From: UBA1189 sp045647345
GTDB lineage: Bacteria > Bacteroidota > Bacteroidia > Bacteroidales > Bacteroidaceae
Direction: 5' to 3'
Assembly (NCBI GenBank): GCA_045647345.1
Contig: JAZRMG010000061.1
Span: 1-17,332 of the forward strand
DNA length: 17,332 nt
The position numbers were made by a program, and so were the translations under genes. The notes under the pieces were generated by a model. The model worked only from the letters and a program-made list of their open reading frames with translations. It was not told the DNA's origin and did no database searches. Position 1 is the stretch's first letter; each line of letters starts with the position of its first letter. Below, in pieces: positions 1 through 7,233 of this stretch.

Positions 1-1
1 T

Positions 2-109
2 ATAAAAGAATTTAGCGAAAGGCTATATATAGGTAATGACTTCGAAGAAAATCCAACATTAATCAATGAAGAGTGTGTCTCTTATAATAAAAAGGGAATA
101 CACCTGTGA
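2..109 (+). CDS. Possible 3' end of an unidentified CDS
   Basis: One plus-strand frame is open from the first bases of the window to a TGA at 107-109, giving about 35 residues that begin IKEFSERLYIGND and end NKKGIHL. The composition is protein-like, charged and AT-rich. I do not recognise the family. An open run of this length can arise by chance in AT-rich DNA, so this is a candidate only. If real, its start lies outside the window and its transcript might run on to the plus-strand terminator at 582-620. Confidence 0.33.
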   Translation: MKEFSERLYIGNDFEENPTLINEECVSYNKKGIHL

Positions 110-273
110 ACGAGATTCATCGCTGGTGCGAAAAGTGTTTCTGGTGGAGTAATAAAAGTTTATTTTGGCCTGGCAAGGGGCAGCAAGCTGCATCGATAAG
201 GACAGCCTTAGTTAACATCCGATTGCCATGAACTGGCCATCCATTTCCCTTTTTTTCGCTTGCCTATTTTATT

Positions 274-361
274 TGCCGATGCGCATCAGCAACCTTGTCG
301 ATGCGCTTCGGCAGCGCGGTCGATGCACATCAGCAGCGCGAACGATGCGCATCGGCAAATA
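274..361. repeat. Four 22-bp tandem repeats with palindromic core
   Basis: Four units start at 274, 296, 318 and 340, an exact 22-bp period. Each carries the core CGATGCGCATCrGCA with few changes (GATGCGCTTC in unit 2, GATGCACATC in unit 3). GATGCGCATC is a perfect 10-bp palindrome. The outer units also make a perfect 17-bp inverted repeat: 271-287 pairs with 344-360. A period of about two helical turns would put all cores on one DNA face, which suggests an array of sites for a dimeric DNA-binding protein; a structured RNA is also possible. Function is unknown. Confidence 0.85.
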
Positions 362-407
362 AAAAGAGTGTACACAACCAGGGAAAAGTGCTGTACGAGA
401 AAGGGAA

Positions 408-449
408 ATTGAGAGCTGAGAGATGAAAGATCAAAGAGGAAGGAGGAGA
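408..449. repeat. Degenerate 7-bp tandem repeat, six units
   Basis: Six consecutive 7-mers, such as ATTGAGA and GCTGAGA, keep phase for 42 bp. The plus strand is G/A-rich and almost free of C, so the minus strand is C/T-rich and almost free of G. It belongs to the heptad family seen throughout the window. Confidence 0.7.
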
Positions 450-581
450 GTCTCTTTGTTTTTAATGCAAAAAAAAGGAAGATGGTGTGAACCAAACAGC
501 ACACTACATGTTATATTATCGAGCAACAGCAAAAGCTGCTACCTTACATAAATAACTTTTTCTTAATCATTCAATCTATCG

Positions 582-620
582 GGCTGCTCCTCTTAGTGAT
601 AAGGGGAGTAGTCTTTTTTT
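582..620 (+). terminator. Rho-independent terminator, plus strand
   Basis: A 14-bp stem (582-595 with 600-613) with a GTGA loop is followed by seven T (614-620). Three pairs are G-U in plus-strand RNA and would be A-C mismatches in minus-strand RNA, so the hairpin is built for plus-strand transcription. No plus-strand gene is evident in the preceding 470 bp, so it ends either a long 3' UTR from the partial CDS at 2-109 or an unannotated RNA. Confidence 0.8.
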
Positions 621-662
621 AAGTTGAGAATTGAGAATTGAAAATTGAAAGTTGAAAGTGAA
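621..662. repeat. Degenerate 7-bp tandem repeat, six units
   Basis: Six phased 7-mers of the type GAATTGA or AAGTTGA directly follow the terminator T-tract. The plus strand lacks C over this stretch. Read on the minus strand it resembles the G-free leaders found before start codons elsewhere in the window, yet no convincing minus-strand gene follows it. Confidence 0.75.
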
Positions 663-772
663 CGAGCGGGTGGAAATGCATTTACGCACAAAGCGAACGT
701 AACAACTTCGACAAAATCAAAACTAAAAGTTGTGAGAAGAGAAGGAGTAGTAAGAGTTTTTAGAAACAACAA

Positions 773-841
773 GTGGTTAGTAATGAGTAGCAAGAAGCCA
801 TCCGAAAAAGGCAACTAACCACTGATTACTAACCACTACTC
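773..841 (-). repeat. Heptads forming an inverted repeat 3' of eda
   Basis: Four phased heptads (814-841, such as ACTAACC and ACTGATT) lie just downstream of the eda stop. GTGGTTAGTAAT at 773-784 is the exact reverse complement of 825-836, so the minus-strand transcript could form a 12-bp stem after eda. There is no good T-tract, so it may be an RNA-stabilising or weak termination structure. Confidence 0.55.
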
Positions 842-853
842 TCTCAGCCAACC

Positions 854-1525
854 TTAGCCTCTGGCCTCAGCGATATATCCGAAGGCTTCCTGACACTTGG
901 CCGAAATCCATGCCCAGTCCTTGGCTGCTACCACTTCTTTGGGGAAGAGGTTGCTACCCATGCCCACACAGGTGACACCGGCCTTGATCCATGCTGTGAG
1001 GTTCTCCTTGGTGGGCTCTACGCCTCCTGTCACCATGAGCATAGACCATGGCATGGGAGCCTTCACGTTCTTCACGAATGAGGGACCGCCCACATTGCCT
1101 GCAGGGAACACCTTGCAGAGGTCGCAGCCACACTCCTGAGCAAAACCGATCTCGCTCACCGAGCCACAACCCGGTGTATAGGGAATGAGACGACGGTTGC
1201 ACACCTTGGCTACCTCGGGGTTGAACAAAGGACCTACGATAAAGTTGGCGCCCAACTGGATATATAGTGCTGCAGTAGCAGGGTCGACCACCGAGCCTAC
1301 GCCCATCACCATATCGGGACACTCGCGAGCCACCCACTTGCAGAGTTCGCCGAACACCTCGTGGGCAAAGTCGCCACGATTGGTAAACCCGAAGGCACGC
1401 ACGCCTCCTTCGTAGCAGGCTTTCACCACCTGCTTGGCGGTCTCCACATCGCTATGATAGAACACGGGGACCATGCCTGTGCTCTTCATCACCGAGAGCA
1501 CCTGAATCTTATTGAATCTTGCCAT
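854..1525 (-). CDS. eda: 2-keto-3-deoxy-6-phosphogluconate (KDPG) aldolase
   Basis: This 223-residue protein matches the class I KDPG/KHG aldolase family, which splits KDPG into pyruvate and glyceraldehyde 3-phosphate in the cytoplasm. The Schiff-base lysine sits in LCKVFPAGN (near residue 138), with the family patterns GVGSVVDP and TGGVEPT around it. The start MARFNKIQ is preceded by an A-rich, G-poor leader without a Shine-Dalgarno sequence. It lies 111 bp downstream of kdgK on the same strand, so the pair forms a KDG-use operon fed by uronate or pectin breakdown. Oddity: residue 46 is Gly (codon GGG, 1388-1390) in AFGFTNRG, where the family has the catalytic Glu (E. coli Glu45). A GAG codon would need one base change. 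Confidence 0.93.
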   Translation of the reverse strand: MARFNKIQVLSVMKSTGMVPVFYHSDVETAKQVVKACYEGGVRAFGFTNRGDFAHEVFGELCKWVARECPDMVMGVGSVVDPATAALYIQLGANFIVGPLFNPEVAKVCNRRLIPYTPGCGSVSEIGFAQECGCDLCKVFPAGNVGGPSFVKNVKAPMPWSMLMVTGGVEPTKENLTAWIKAGVTCVGMGSNLFPKEVVAAKDWAWISAKCQEAFGYIAEARG

Positions 1526-1537
1526 TGTTGTTATTTT

Positions 1538-1572
1538 TTAGTTATTAGTGGCTAATGATTAGTAATTAGTGA
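1538..1572 (-). repeat. Heptad tract in the eda leader
   Basis: Five phased 7-mers (TTAGTTA, TTAGTGG and variants) lie 12 bp upstream of the eda ATG. Read in the direction of transcription (minus strand) the tract is A/C/T with almost no G, making an open leader where a Shine-Dalgarno would normally lie. Confidence 0.7.
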
Positions 1573-1607
1573 GTACTACACAATCATATCTTGATAGTCC
1601 TTAACTC

Positions 1608-1635
1608 CCATCACTATCCACTAATCACCATCAAA
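1608..1635 (-). repeat. Heptad tract directly after the kdgK stop
   Basis: Four phased 7-mers (CCATCAC, TATCCAC and variants on the plus strand) abut the kdgK stop codon. In transcript sense they are G-rich and C-free. They are partly complementary to the heptads at 1538-1572 (CCACTAAT against ATTAGTGG), so the kdgK-eda spacer could fold into a hairpin. Confidence 0.65.
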
Positions 1636-1636
1636 T

Positions 1637-2659
1637 TTATCTCTGTACACGTCCGCTTGCATCGCCACCGGCCAATGCCTCTACCTCCTCGGCCGACACC
1701 ATATTGAAGTCTCCAGAAATAGTATGCTTGAGAGCCGATGCTGCCACGGCAAACTCAAGAGCCTCGCCCTGAGTAGCCTTCGTGAGGAGTCCGTGAATGA
1801 CACCGCCAGAGAAGGAGTCGCCACCGCCCACACGGTCGATGATAGGGTCTATATCATAGTGCTTGGATACGTAGAACTCCGAGCCGTTGTAAATCATAGC
1901 CTTCCAGCCATTGTGTGTAGCCGAGTATGACTCGCGCAAGGTAGAGATTACGTACTTGAATCCAAACTCCTGTGCCATCTGGGTGAAGATGCCCTTGTAG
2001 CCTTCAGCATCGGTATGGCCGGCCTCGACATCGGCATCGGGCTTGAAGCCCAAGCAGAGCTCGGCATCCTCTTCATTACCAATACATACATCTACATACT
2101 GCATCAAGGGGCGCATGATGGACTGTGCCTTCTCCTTGCTCCACAATTTTTTGCGGAAGTTGAGGTCAACCGACACGGTCACGCCATGGCGCTTGGCAGC
2201 CTCACAGGCCAAGCGGGTGAGCTCGGCAGCCTTGTCGCTGATGGCGGGGGTGATACCGCTCCAGTGGAACCAGTCGGCACCCTCCATGATAGCATCGAAA
2301 TCGAAGTCCTGTGGGTCAGCCTCAGCAATGGATGAGCCTGCACGGTCATAGATTACCTTGCTGGGACGCATCGAAGCACCAGTCTCCAAGTAATAGATAC
2401 CCACACGATTGCCGCCACGGGCTATGAAGTCGGTCTTCACACCGAAACGACGCAATGAATTCACCGCAGACTGACCGATTTCGTGCTTGGGCAGTTTGGT
2501 CACGAAGTAAGCATCGTGCCCATAGTTGGCACAGCTCACAGCAACGTTGGCCTCACCACCACCGTATACGACATCAAATACATCAGTCTGAACAAAACGA
2601 GTCTGTCCGGGAGTGGACAAGCGGAGCATAATCTCTCCTAAAGTTACAATTTTTGCCAT
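1637..2659 (-). CDS. kdgK: 2-keto-3-deoxygluconate kinase, PfkB family
   Basis: This 340-residue sugar kinase phosphorylates 2-keto-3-deoxygluconate with ATP to give KDPG, the substrate of the aldolase downstream. Visible PfkB features are the N-terminal GEIMLRLS, the substrate-site glycines YGGGEANVAV, VDLNFRKKLW in the middle, and the C-terminal DRVGGGDSFSGG with the catalytic Asp and anion hole. I start it at the ATG at 2659 (MAKIVTLGEI). The frame extends to a TTG at 2698, but the promoter at 2703-2734 puts the transcript start near there. A different PfkB sugar substrate is possible, but pairing with eda strongly favours KDG. Confidence 0.92.
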   Translation of the reverse strand: MAKIVTLGEIMLRLSTPGQTRFVQTDVFDVVYGGGEANVAVSCANYGHDAYFVTKLPKHEIGQSAVNSLRRFGVKTDFIARGGNRVGIYYLETGASMRPSKVIYDRAGSSIAEADPQDFDFDAIMEGADWFHWSGITPAISDKAAELTRLACEAAKRHGVTVSVDLNFRKKLWSKEKAQSIMRPLMQYVDVCIGNEEDAELCLGFKPDADVEAGHTDAEGYKGIFTQMAQEFGFKYVISTLRESYSATHNGWKAMIYNGSEFYVSKHYDIDPIIDRVGGGDSFSGGVIHGLLTKATQGEALEFAVAASALKHTISGDFNMVSAEEVEALAGGDASGRVQR

Positions 2660-2702
2660 AACAAGCGTTATTAAATTTGTGCGAATTTGCTTATTCAATA
2701 GG

Positions 2703-2734
2703 CAAAGATAAGTTTTATTAACCTACCATCCAAA
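2703..2734 (-). promoter_or_regulatory. Promoter of kdgK-eda
   Basis: On the minus strand TTTG (2731-2734) and TATCTTTG (2703-2710) are 20 bp apart, matching the Bacteroidetes primary-sigma consensus (TTTG, about 19-20 bp, TAnnTTTG). It predicts a transcript start near 2696 and a leader of roughly 37 nt before the ATG at 2659. Confidence 0.72.
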
Positions 2735-2786
2735 AAAATGTTTCTTTTTTTTCCAAGCAAACACACCCATTATTCCAAGAATTCAT

Positions 2787-2794
2787 TACCTTTA
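2787..2794 (+). promoter_or_regulatory. Possible -7 box of pgeF
   Basis: TACCTTTA resembles the TAnnTTTG element and ends 4 bp before the pgeF ATG. No good -33 element is visible. If used, the message would have almost no leader. Support is weak. Confidence 0.35.
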
Positions 2795-2798
2795 CATC

Positions 2799-3602
2799 AT
2801 GAAGCACAACTCACTCCTCACCTACCCGATGACTGACACTTCGTGTATAGCTTTCAGTACGACCCGCCACGGAGGATACGGAAGCGGCACATACGGCACC
2901 TTTAACTGTACCCCATACACAGATGATGAGCCCAACGTAGTGCACGCAAACCAAAAGCTGCTGTGCCAGTTGCTGACCCTACCGGAAGAGAGGCTCATCA
3001 TCCCCTACCAGACACATAGCTGCAACATCCTTACTATAGATCACGATTTCATGCAGCTAACGGACGAGGCACGCCACAGCATCCTGCAAGAAAAAGATGC
3101 CGTGATTACCGACATCAGCGACGTATGCCTGTGTGTTTCGACAGCAGACTGCATACCGATACTCCTATACGACCAAACGAATAAGGCCATCGCAGCCATA
3201 CATGCCGGATGGCGAGGCACCGTAGCACGCATTGTAGAGCAAACACTACAAACGATGCATGACACCTATGGCACACAATATCCCGACATACAGGCCATCA
3301 TAGGACCAGGCATATCACTCAATGCTTTCGAGGTGGGGATTGAAGTATACAAGGCATTCGAAGAGGCCGAATTCGACATGAACAGCATAGCACGATGGCA
3401 CGAGGACAAGGGTAAATATCACCTCGACCTACCAATGGCAAACCGTCTTCAGCTATCAGCAATGGGAGTACCGACAGAGCAAATCCACGACTGCCACATT
3501 TGCACTTACAACCACCACAACGATTTCTTTTCGGCACGCCGAATGGGAATAAAGTCGGGACGCATACTCAATGGGATTATAATAAAAGGTAACCGATTTT
3601 AA
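2799..3602 (+). CDS. pgeF: PgeF/YfiH-family (laccase-domain) protein
   Basis: This 267-residue protein belongs to the YfiH/PgeF/LACC1 family. Members have been reported as purine nucleoside phosphorylase/adenosine deaminase enzymes and, in E. coli, as a peptidoglycan editing factor that removes wrongly built muropeptide precursors. The metal-site residues are in place: His73 in QTHS, Cys118 in ADCIP and His135 in HAGWRG. The family ending CTY...FFSARR is also present. It has no signal peptide, so it is cytoplasmic. It is divergent from kdgK and followed 111 bp later by hydG under its own promoter, so it is probably monocistronic. The physiological substrate cannot be read from sequence. Confidence 0.9.
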   Translation: MKHNSLLTYPMTDTSCIAFSTTRHGGYGSGTYGTFNCTPYTDDEPNVVHANQKLLCQLLTLPEERLIIPYQTHSCNILTIDHDFMQLTDEARHSILQEKDAVITDISDVCLCVSTADCIPILLYDQTNKAIAAIHAGWRGTVARIVEQTLQTMHDTYGTQYPDIQAIIGPGISLNAFEVGIEVYKAFEEAEFDMNSIARWHEDKGKYHLDLPMANRLQLSAMGVPTEQIHDCHICTYNHHNDFFSARRMGIKSGRILNGIIIKGNRF

Positions 3603-3657
3603 GAACGGCGACATACAGGAAGATACAATACATTCTGAGAAAAACGTATAAGTTTAT

Positions 3658-3688
3658 TTTGTTCTCCCCTCGGCTTGTTGTATCTTTG
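3658..3688 (+). promoter_or_regulatory. Promoter of hydG-hydF
   Basis: TTTG (3658-3661) and TATCTTTG (3681-3688) are separated by 19 bp, an excellent Bacteroidetes-type promoter. The transcript would begin near 3694, leaving about 20 nt before the ATG at 3714 and excluding an upstream in-frame TTG at 3675. Confidence 0.75.
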
Positions 3689-3713
3689 TCACCAACCAAG
3701 AAATGTCACACCA

Positions 3714-5153
3714 ATGGTAAACAATAACAATATACAATATAACATAAGTTCCGAGCGTGCCGAGGAGTTTATCCACGACGGAGAGATACGTGCCACCCTG
3801 GAGTATGCACGCGAGCATCGCGACGATAGGGCTTTGATCGGGGAGATCCTCGACAAGGCCGAATTGGGTAAGGGCATCTCCCACCGCGAAGCCGCTTTGC
3901 TCATCGAGGTGAATGACAAGGAGCTGGAGGAGCGCATGTATGGCATCGCCCGACGGCTCAAGGAGCGTATCTATGGCAACCGCATCGTGATGTTTGCACC
4001 GCTATACCTGTCAAACTACTGCGTGAATGGCTGCGTATACTGCCCCTACCACGCCAAGAACAAGCATATACCCCGCCGCCGACTGACCCAGGAAGAGATA
4101 CGCCGCGAGGTCATTGCCCTGCAGGACATGGGACACAAGCGCCTCGCACTGGAGACAGGCGAGCATCCCAAGATGAGCCCCATCGAATATGTATTGGAAT
4201 CCATCAAGACCATCTACTCCATCCGTCACAAGAACGGAGCCATACGCCGCGTGAATGTGAACATCGCCGCCACCACGGTAGAGAACTACCGCTTGCTGAA
4301 GGAGGCGGGCATAGGTACCTACATCCTCTTCGAGGAGACCTACCACCGCGCCACCTACGAGCGGCTACACCCCACAGGTCCCAAGAGCGACTGGGCATAC
4401 CATACCGAGGCGATGGACCGCGCCATGCTGGGCGGCATCGACGATGTGGGCATAGGGGCACTGTTCGGACTCACCAACTACCGCTACGATGTAGTGGGAC
4501 TGCTCATGCATGCCGAGCACCTCGAGGCACGCTTCGGCGTAGGACCTCACACCATCAGTGTGCCACGCATACGCCCTGCCGATGACATCGACCCGAAGGA
4601 CTTCCCCGATGCCGTGACCGACGAGGTGTTCCGCCGCATCGTGGCTGTGCTACGCTTGGCTGTGCCCTACACGGGCATGATCGTATCGACCCGTGAGTCG
4701 AAGCGTTCGCGAGAGCTGGTGCTCGATGTGGGTGTATCACAACTCAGTGGTGGCTCTAAGACCAGCGTGGGCGGCTATGCCGAGGGTATCGAGGATGCCG
4801 AGGAGTCGGCACAGTTTGACATATCGGACCACCGCACACTGGACGAGATCGTGGGTTGGCTCTTGGAGTTGGGCTATATCCCCAGTTTCTGCACCGCATG
4901 CTACCGCGAAGGCCGCACAGGCGACCGTTTCATGTCGCTGGCCAAGAGCGGACAGATAGGCAACTGCTGTGCACCCAATGCCCTGATGACCCTGGCCGAA
5001 TACCTCGAAGACTACGCATCGCCCGAGGTCAAGGCAGCCGGCAAGCAGATGATAGAGCGGCTGGCACTGGAGATACCGTCAAGCAAGATACGTGACATCA
5101 CCCATCGCCGCCTGCATGAGATCGTAGAGGGAAAAAGGGATTTCAGGTTCTAA
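3714..5153 (+). CDS. hydG: [FeFe]-hydrogenase maturase HydG (radical SAM)
   Basis: This 479-residue radical SAM enzyme splits tyrosine into p-cresol, CO and cyanide and builds the Fe(CO)2(CN) unit of the H-cluster. The radical SAM cluster motif is Cys103-X3-Cys107-X2-Cys110 (NYCVNGCVYC). The HydG-specific C-terminal motif CX2CX22C is intact at Cys393, Cys396 and Cys419; ThiH lacks this, so ThiH is ruled out. The start at 3714 (MVNNNNIQ) is chosen because the promoter lies at 3658-3688. hydF follows after 88 bp, giving a maturation operon. HydE and the catalytic subunit must be encoded elsewhere. Confidence 0.97.
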   Translation: MVNNNNIQYNISSERAEEFIHDGEIRATLEYAREHRDDRALIGEILDKAELGKGISHREAALLIEVNDKELEERMYGIARRLKERIYGNRIVMFAPLYLSNYCVNGCVYCPYHAKNKHIPRRRLTQEEIRREVIALQDMGHKRLALETGEHPKMSPIEYVLESIKTIYSIRHKNGAIRRVNVNIAATTVENYRLLKEAGIGTYILFEETYHRATYERLHPTGPKSDWAYHTEAMDRAMLGGIDDVGIGALFGLTNYRYDVVGLLMHAEHLEARFGVGPHTISVPRIRPADDIDPKDFPDAVTDEVFRRIVAVLRLAVPYTGMIVSTRESKRSRELVLDVGVSQLSGGSKTSVGGYAEGIEDAEESAQFDISDHRTLDEIVGWLLELGYIPSFCTACYREGRTGDRFMSLAKSGQIGNCCAPNALMTLAEYLEDYASPEVKAAGKQMIERLALEIPSSKIRDITHRRLHEIVEGKRDFRF

Positions 5154-5165
5154 GGCATCCCCCTG

Positions 5166-5184
5166 CCCTCCTCCGAAGGGAGGG
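5166..5184 (+). other. Small GC-rich hairpin between hydG and hydF
   Basis: CCCTCC pairs with GGAGGG around a short CCGAA-containing loop just after the hydG stop. There is no T-tract, so it is not a classical terminator; it may protect the hydG 3' end or set the hydG to hydF ratio. The role is inferred. Confidence 0.4.
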
Positions 5185-5210
5185 AGCCTACAGGCATCGC
5201 GGAGCCAACC

Positions 5211-5238
5211 CTAAACACTAAACGCTAAACTCTAAACA
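5211..5238 (+). repeat. Heptad tract before hydF
   Basis: Four exact-phase copies of CTAAACN (last base A, G, T, A) end 3 bp before the hydF ATG. The tract has almost no G and replaces any Shine-Dalgarno sequence. Confidence 0.8.
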
Positions 5239-5241
5239 AGA

Positions 5242-6405
5242 ATGGAACGCACACATATCGCCATACTGGGTCGTTGCAATGCAGGCAAGTCGGCCCTCGT
5301 GAACCGCATCGCAGGACAGGACGTGTCTATCGTGTCGGACACGCGAGGTACCACCACTGACCCTGTGCAGAAGGCCATAGAGATAAACGGACTTGGCGCT
5401 GCCATACTCATCGACACACCGGGTATCGACGACGACACCCTACTGGGCAATGAGCGCGTAGCACGCATCGGCAAGGTACTGGACAAAACAGACATAGCCA
5501 TAGTGCTATGCACCAGCGAGCAGTGCGATGCCGAGATGCGACTCATAGAGGAGTGCCGCGTGAGGGAAATACCTGTCGTAGTAGCTTTGGCACACATAGA
5601 CGCCAACCCTGACTATCATGCTTTGCAAACAGCACTCGGCAAACGAATAGGGAGTGAAGTTATCGCTATCAGCGCACTCACAGGTGAGGGCATAGATAAA
5701 TTGATAGAGCGTATCGTGGCTCTGCGCCCCACCGAAGAGCGGCTCATCACTGAAGGATTCTGCAAGGAGGGTGATTGTGTACTGCTCGTGATGCCACAGG
5801 ATCAGTCGGCCCCCAAGGGAAGGCTCATACAGCCGCAGGTGCAGACTATACGCGAACTGCTCGACCGTGGCTGCACACCCATCTGCTGCACTCCCGACCG
5901 CATGGCCGAGGCACTGGCGGCACTGGCATCTCCACCACAGCTGATCATTACCGACTCGCAAGCCTTTGCCGAAATCCATAGACTGAAGCCCGAGGCGTCG
6001 GTGCTCACCTCGTTCTCGATACTCTTTGCCCGCTACAAGGGTGACATACAGCTCTTCGTGGAGGGGGCAAAGGCATTGACGGGCATCAAGGCATCATCGC
6101 GCATACTCATCGCCGAAGCTTGTAGTCATATCCCTCAACATGAGGATATAGGACGTGTGAAACTACCCCGACTGCTGCGCAAACGCTATGGCGAGGAACT
6201 GCAGATTGATATCGTCAGTGGAGCCGACTACCCCGAAGATCTCACGCCTTATGACCTGGTGATACACTGCGGTGCCTGCATGTTTAACCGCAAGCATGTA
6301 CTGAGCCGTATCGAGCGTGCCCGACAACAAGACGTACCCATCACCAACTATGGGGTCGTATTGGCTGCACTCACCGGCATACTACCCCGAGTGAAGACCC
6401 ACTAG
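5242..6405 (+). CDS. hydF: [FeFe]-hydrogenase maturation GTPase HydF
   Basis: This 387-residue scaffold GTPase assembles the 2Fe subcluster and delivers it to apo-hydrogenase. The N-terminal G domain shows the P-loop GRCNAGKS (residues 10-17), the switch TTTDPV, DTPG (58-61) and SALTGEG (G5). The C-terminal cluster-binding signature is complete: Cys294-X-His296 (ACSHIP) and His342-Cys343-X2-Cys346 (HCGAC). Oddity: the G4 position that gives guanine specificity, normally NKxD, reads AHID (117-120). It sits 88 bp after hydG, behind a heptad tract. It ends 61 bp before the convergent ttcA. Confidence 0.96.
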   Translation: MERTHIAILGRCNAGKSALVNRIAGQDVSIVSDTRGTTTDPVQKAIEINGLGAAILIDTPGIDDDTLLGNERVARIGKVLDKTDIAIVLCTSEQCDAEMRLIEECRVREIPVVVALAHIDANPDYHALQTALGKRIGSEVIAISALTGEGIDKLIERIVALRPTEERLITEGFCKEGDCVLLVMPQDQSAPKGRLIQPQVQTIRELLDRGCTPICCTPDRMAEALAALASPPQLIITDSQAFAEIHRLKPEASVLTSFSILFARYKGDIQLFVEGAKALTGIKASSRILIAEACSHIPQHEDIGRVKLPRLLRKRYGEELQIDIVSGADYPEDLTPYDLVIHCGACMFNRKHVLSRIERARQQDVPITNYGVVLAALTGILPRVKTH

Positions 6406-6466
6406 TCATATATTAACAAAGGAGAATTTTATAAAGACAAGGAACGTCCCATCGAAACACTTTACC

Positions 6467-7210
6467 CTACACTTTAGGAGGCAACAGATCAGTTTGCACA
6501 TTGGTCATGCTCCCCCAAAGGTTATAACGCGCTTCGGGGTTAAGCTTCTCAAGCATGGCCAACACTTCAGCCATACGACTGCGGTTCGAGGAGTGCTCGT
6601 GAGGGCAGTTTTTCTGTTGCTTGCGATATTCGTGCAACTCGGCCAATCGCTGTATTTCACGCTCTTCGATACGACATAAAGGCCGGATAATGGTCATATC
6701 AAACTTATCCATTTGAAGTGCTGGGGGCATGGTAGAAAAAGCGCCTTGAAAGGTCATGTTCATCAGTAGCGTCACCAGCACATCGTCTTGATGGTGGCCA
6801 AGAGCAATTTTGTTACATCCCAATGCTTTAGCTGTCTCAAAAAGCGCCTTACGACGGTTCCATGAGCAGAGAAAACAGGGCGATTTCCGAGTGTCGCCCG
6901 TAGCATCGAACGAGGTCTCGACGATGTGCATCTCTACGCCCAGGTTGCGGGCAAAGGTGGTAAGGTATTCCGTATCGGATTGGTAGGGGATGTTGGTCAT
7001 CACCACATGGGCTGCCACGATGCTGAACCGTGGCTTGAGCACACGCACGCGAGCAGCCATGAGTTCGAGCAGAGCCAAGGAATCTTTGCCGCCCGAGACG
7101 GCCACAAGGATGCGGTCGCCTTCGGCGATAAGTTCATACTCGGCCGCTGTCTTGTGGAACTTGTGGCGGAGGCGGTGCATGAGTTGCTCTTCTTCGGTGC
7201 GCAGGGCCAT
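6467..7210 (-). CDS. ttcA: TtcA-like tRNA 2-thiocytidine synthetase
   Basis: This 247-residue PP-loop ATPase of the TtcA/TilS superfamily is predicted to thiolate cytidine 32 of certain tRNAs using ATP and an Fe-S cluster. The PP-loop SGGKDS is at residues 39-44. Cys112 and Cys115 (PCFLC) match the family's cluster-binding CxxC, and Cys202 (NCPHEHSSNRSRM) matches the third Cys. The GHHQDD motif is also present. It is shorter than E. coli TtcA (about 310 residues), with the difference at the C-terminus. It is cytoplasmic, convergent with hydF and divergent from the TPR gene. A related thiolase with another tRNA target cannot be ruled out. Confidence 0.85.
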   Translation of the reverse strand: MALRTEEEQLMHRLRHKFHKTAAEYELIAEGDRILVAVSGGKDSLALLELMAARVRVLKPRFSIVAAHVVMTNIPYQSDTEYLTTFARNLGVEMHIVETSFDATGDTRKSPCFLCSWNRRKALFETAKALGCNKIALGHHQDDVLVTLLMNMTFQGAFSTMPPALQMDKFDMTIIRPLCRIEEREIQRLAELHEYRKQQKNCPHEHSSNRSRMAEVLAMLEKLNPEARYNLWGSMTNVQTDLLPPKV

Positions 7211-7233
7211 AAATACATTCAGTTTTCAGTCGA

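Larger units (their letters stand above)
110..853. other. Gene-poor AT-rich region with repeats and a terminator
   Basis: No convincing gene lies here; the short open frames on either strand are low-complexity and look like chance. The region holds the 22-bp tandem array (274-361), an 8-bp palindrome GTGTACAC at 368-375, heptad tracts (408-449, 621-662), a plus-strand terminator (582-620), and the inverted-repeat heptads after eda (773-841). Around 665-720 is a GC-richer spacer with short dyads (TTACG/CGTAA). No tRNA, rRNA, IS end or CRISPR array was seen. Confidence 0.6.

Noticed and set aside
274..361. CRISPR array
   Set aside because: The 22-bp units abut with no unique spacers between them, and no cas genes are present.
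286..504. A 72-residue minus-strand frame across the repeat array
   Set aside because: It is made of repeat and heptad translation with low-complexity Ser/Phe/Leu, and no family is recognisable.
593..814. A 73-residue minus-strand frame
   Set aside because: Its codons cover heptads and a terminator stem; the composition is low-complexity and no homologue is recognised.
3675..3713. Longer HydG start at a TTG at 3675
   Set aside because: The promoter -7 box lies at 3681-3688, so those codons would precede the transcript start; the ATG at 3714 gives a normal HydG N-terminus.
3714..5153. ThiH (thiamine tyrosine lyase) as an alternative to HydG
   Set aside because: The CX2CX22C C-terminal cluster motif and the adjacent hydF identify HydG.
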